Both the position numbers and the translations under genes were made by a program. The notes below the pieces were generated by a model that did not search any database, was not told the origin of the DNA, and saw only the letters and a program-made list of their open reading frames with translations. A DNA stretch of 8,917 nucleotides from positions 1 to 8,917 of the forward strand of contig CAZXDS010000144.1 of NCBI GenBank assembly GCA_964639525.1, given 5' to 3'. Origin of the DNA: CAZXDS01 sp964639525. GTDB taxonomy: Bacteria > Bacteroidota > Ignavibacteria > Ignavibacteriales > Melioribacteraceae. Shown here piece by piece: positions 7,208 through 8,917 of this stretch; the stretch's first letter is position 1; each line of letters opens with the position of its first letter.

Positions 7208-7981
7208 TTAAAATATTGCTTTTACATATTCCACAAAAATAGCTCTATCGGCAGAACTTGTAGTAAATTTTTTATTATTAAGTAAATCTCGCAAATCCGC
7301 TCCGATTGTGAACCCGTCAACAATAGACCAGCGAAGTCCCATATTCAAATAACCGTTTCCTTTTCCAACGGTTTTGTCTGAATTGTCATTCCATCCGAAG
7401 TCATATTCAGCAACAATCGAGACTTTTTTACCTATGGTTTTCTCAATTCCCAAGCGGAAGTTTAAAGTTTTATCAGAATCATTATTTTCGAGGGAATAGT
7501 TCATAACGCCGTGAATACTTAAATATCCGAGAAAGTCAAAATTTTTTGCCGCCGCAGCAAAAAAACCGGGTGATTTAATTTCATAACGTTTTAGGTCGGA
7601 AAAATAACGTCCTTTTCCCTGCGAATCGAAACCAACAACAATTGCGGGTGTAGAAGTTGATTCGTCAATTATACGAAAACGTGCATTAACGCCGGGTCTG
7701 TCGTACCATTCAACTTTTCCCGTTCCAATTATATTACTTCCGCCAAAAGAAATTCCGAAACTAAAATTATCAAATACGCCTACTTCAATTGTGGAAACAA
7801 CTGTACCATAAGGCATAACATCAAGCGAAAGCCCTGTATATCCGCGTTCAAGAACTCCGGCAGTAGGCATGTCAACCAATCTTCTGTATTCAAACTTTGC
7901 TGATGTACCGGCTGTACCTTGAGCCAGTAATGTTGAAATGTAAATAGCATATACTGTAATTAATTTCAGAAAAAATTTCAT
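7208..7981 (-). CDS. YjbH-like outer-membrane beta-barrel protein
   Basis: A 257-residue exported protein. The start is placed at 7981, not at the further upstream in-frame ATG (8023), because AAGGA (7989-7993) lies 7 nt before it and a standard signal peptide begins there. Cleavage is likely at LLA20|Q21. The mature part is rich in alternating beta-strand patterns and ends in Phe, as outer-membrane barrels do. Blocks typical of short YjbH-type domains are MPTAG (38-42), FGISFGGSNIIG (75-86), RPGVNARFRIIDE (95-107) and PAIVVGFDSQGKGRY (112-126). YjbH proteins are linked to exopolysaccharide export in proteobacteria; short FCB-group versions are uncharacterised. It has its own promoter region, divergent from the gene at 8197. 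No convincing terminator follows it in the 165 nt before the lipoprotein gene, so some readthrough is possible. Barrel identity is likely; a polysaccharide role is inference. Confidence 0.78.
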   Translation of the reverse strand: MKFFLKLITVYAIYISTLLAQGTAGTSAKFEYRRLVDMPTAGVLERGYTGLSLDVMPYGTVVSTIEVGVFDNFSFGISFGGSNIIGTGKVEWYDRPGVNARFRIIDESTSTPAIVVGFDSQGKGRYFSDLKRYEIKSPGFFAAAAKNFDFLGYLSIHGVMNYSLENNDSDKTLNFRLGIEKTIGKKVSIVAEYDFGWNDNSDKTVGKGNGYLNMGLRWSIVDGFTIGADLRDLLNNKKFTTSSADRAIFVEYVKAIF

Positions 7982-8196
7982 CTTGAAATCCTTATACTTT
8001 AATATTAACTTAATTATATACAATAAAAATATACAAAAATTTTAATCCCTTTGTTAGGCATGTTCTAATTAATAGTATTTTTTTACAACATACAATAAAT
8101 TAAGTTTGTTTTACTATTAAAAATAGTGCATTAAAAATTGCATTGTCAATATCACATTATTTAATAAAGTATATGTGTTAAAAATATGAGGTTGAA
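7982..8196. promoter_or_regulatory. Divergent AT-rich intergenic promoter region
   Basis: A 215-nt region between two genes transcribed away from each other, so it should carry two promoters. A TATAAT-like hexamer lies on the minus strand at 8013-8018, with TTTTTG 15 nt upstream of it. On the plus strand TTGTCA (8143-8148) and TATATG (8170-8175) are 21 nt apart, which is loose. A perfect 15-bp palindrome ACTATT-AAA-AATAGT (8113-8127) and two TGCATT copies 12 nt apart (8127-8132, 8139-8144) could be regulator sites. No gene is seen. Individual elements are weak. Confidence 0.35.
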
Positions 8197-8853
8197 ATGA
8201 AAAGAAATATTATTTTATTCTTAATGTTGTTCACAATTAATTTGTTCTCGCAAGAGTACAATAGTACAAAAGCATTTTCCAAATTTTGGTTTGGTGCTTA
8301 CGGCGGAGTAAATTTTAACACAATACCTACAGTCGGCGGTTCTGTTCAATTGGAAGCAAAAACTAACATATCTAAAAATCTCCGATTAAAATTATCCATT
8401 GGATATTCAAGCATATTTGAGAATTACAAAAATGAAGTAAAAACTTTTAATAAGGGTACAATTGCGGGAAATACGATTTTCTCAAAATATACTTATTCTG
8501 TGGATAAAATTGAATATGCGGTTATTCCGCTAAATATTGGTTTTGAATATGAATTTACAGGAAATAATTTCTCGCCTTTCACAATTATTGAATTCGGGCA
8601 TAACATTAACAGCGTAGAAGAGCAAGTTACTAAATCAGCCAACGCGGGTTCGTATAGTTCACTTGATGAACTTCCGGATGAATATAAGTTACCGCGACCA
8701 AAACTTAACGAAAGCTCATTTATAGATTTCGGAATTGGTGCCGGTATCAGGCAAAAAATATCGAAATCGATATCCGTTGATTTTCGTTATGTGTTCAGAT
8801 ATAATAATGGAATTCCAAATACCAACGAACTTTTAATCGGGTTTATGTTTTAG
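8197..8853 (+). CDS. Outer-membrane beta-barrel protein (OMP_b-brl-like)
   Basis: A 218-residue exported protein and the only confident plus-strand gene here. The signal peptide runs about 1-18 (cleavage LFS18|Q19). The mature chain alternates amphipathic strands and loops: WFGAYGGVNFN near the N-terminus, NLRLKLSIGYSS, YAVIPLNIGFEYEF and FGIGAGIRQKI. It ends LLIGFMF, with the terminal Phe recognised by the BAM machinery. This pattern fits the small porin-like outer-membrane barrel families common in Bacteroidota and relatives, in which individual function is rarely known. GAGG lies 5 nt upstream of the ATG. It is divergent from the YjbH-like gene, sharing the intergenic region, which may mean joint regulation. 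Barrel class is well supported; the specific ligand or role is not. Confidence 0.78.
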   Translation: MKRNIILFLMLFTINLFSQEYNSTKAFSKFWFGAYGGVNFNTIPTVGGSVQLEAKTNISKNLRLKLSIGYSSIFENYKNEVKTFNKGTIAGNTIFSKYTYSVDKIEYAVIPLNIGFEYEFTGNNFSPFTIIEFGHNINSVEEQVTKSANAGSYSSLDELPDEYKLPRPKLNESSFIDFGIGAGIRQKISKSISVDFRYVFRYNNGIPNTNELLIGFMF

Positions 8854-8856
8854 AGA

Positions 8857-8883
8857 ATTTCCCGAATAAATTTCGATGGAAAT
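8857..8883 (+). terminator. Possible stem-loop after the outer-membrane barrel gene
   Basis: Starting 3 nt after the stop codon, ATTTCC (8857-8862) pairs with GGAAAT (8878-8883), and inner CGAA (8863-8866) pairs with TTCG (8872-8875) around a TAAAT loop, with a 2-nt bulge. The position suits a transcript end, but only AATATTT follows rather than a U-tract, so the call is tentative. Confidence 0.35.
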
Positions 8884-8917
8884 AATATTTGGAAACAAAG
8901 AATATTGTGAAGTAATT

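Noticed and set aside
7982..8023. Start of the YjbH-like protein at the upstream ATG (8023)
   Set aside because: The 14 extra residues are charged and disrupt the signal peptide, and the only good ribosome site precedes the ATG at 7981.
8876..8917. Open frame from ATG 8876 to the window end (14 codons)
   Set aside because: No ribosome site, too short to judge, and the ATG lies inside a stem-loop that better fits the end of the preceding gene.

Overview
The window is AT-rich and looks like chromosome from the Bacteroidota/Chlorobiota/Ignavibacteriota group; an Ignavibacteria-like organism is the best guess. The grounds are a type IX secretion (T9SS) C-terminal tail with the NYPNPFNPST motif, outer-membrane beta-barrels ending in Phe, signal peptides followed directly by Gln, and mostly weak Shine-Dalgarno sequences. 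The lineage is an inference; no rRNA or marker gene is present.

Layout, left to right. Positions 1-3720 hold a minus-strand block transcribed in the order surE (5'-nucleotidase), a 713-residue membrane VWA protein with an amidotransferase-like domain, and a comF-type phosphoribosyltransferase that runs off the left edge. Spacing is 13 nt between the first two and 76 nt between the last two, with no terminator visible, so they are probably one transcript. A strong imperfect hairpin (3883-3929) separates this block from a minus-strand secreted endonuclease I with an Ig-like domain and a T9SS sorting tail (3971-5326). Next comes a clear intrinsic terminator (5503-5524) belonging to a minus-strand lipoprotein gene (5554-7042) whose product is split into acidic, Tyr/Gly-rich, basic and Ser/Arg-rich segments. 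That gene contains a 100-N assembly gap, which fell inside a 42-bp tandem repeat. A YjbH-like outer-membrane protein (7208-7981, minus) and an OmpW/OMP-barrel-like protein (8197-8853, plus) are transcribed divergently from an AT-rich intergenic region.

Functionally the right two thirds of the window is devoted to the cell envelope and exterior: a secreted nuclease, a surface lipoprotein of odd composition and two outer-membrane barrels. The left third is housekeeping-like (SurE, ComF) with an uncharacterised inner-membrane VWA protein. I see no CRISPR array, transposase, integrase, tRNA, rRNA or recognisable defence system. The most useful correction is to the lipoprotein gene: reading straight through the N run gives the wrong frame and a false C-terminus. 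The true stop is very probably 5554-5556, and the missing sequence must be a multiple of three.
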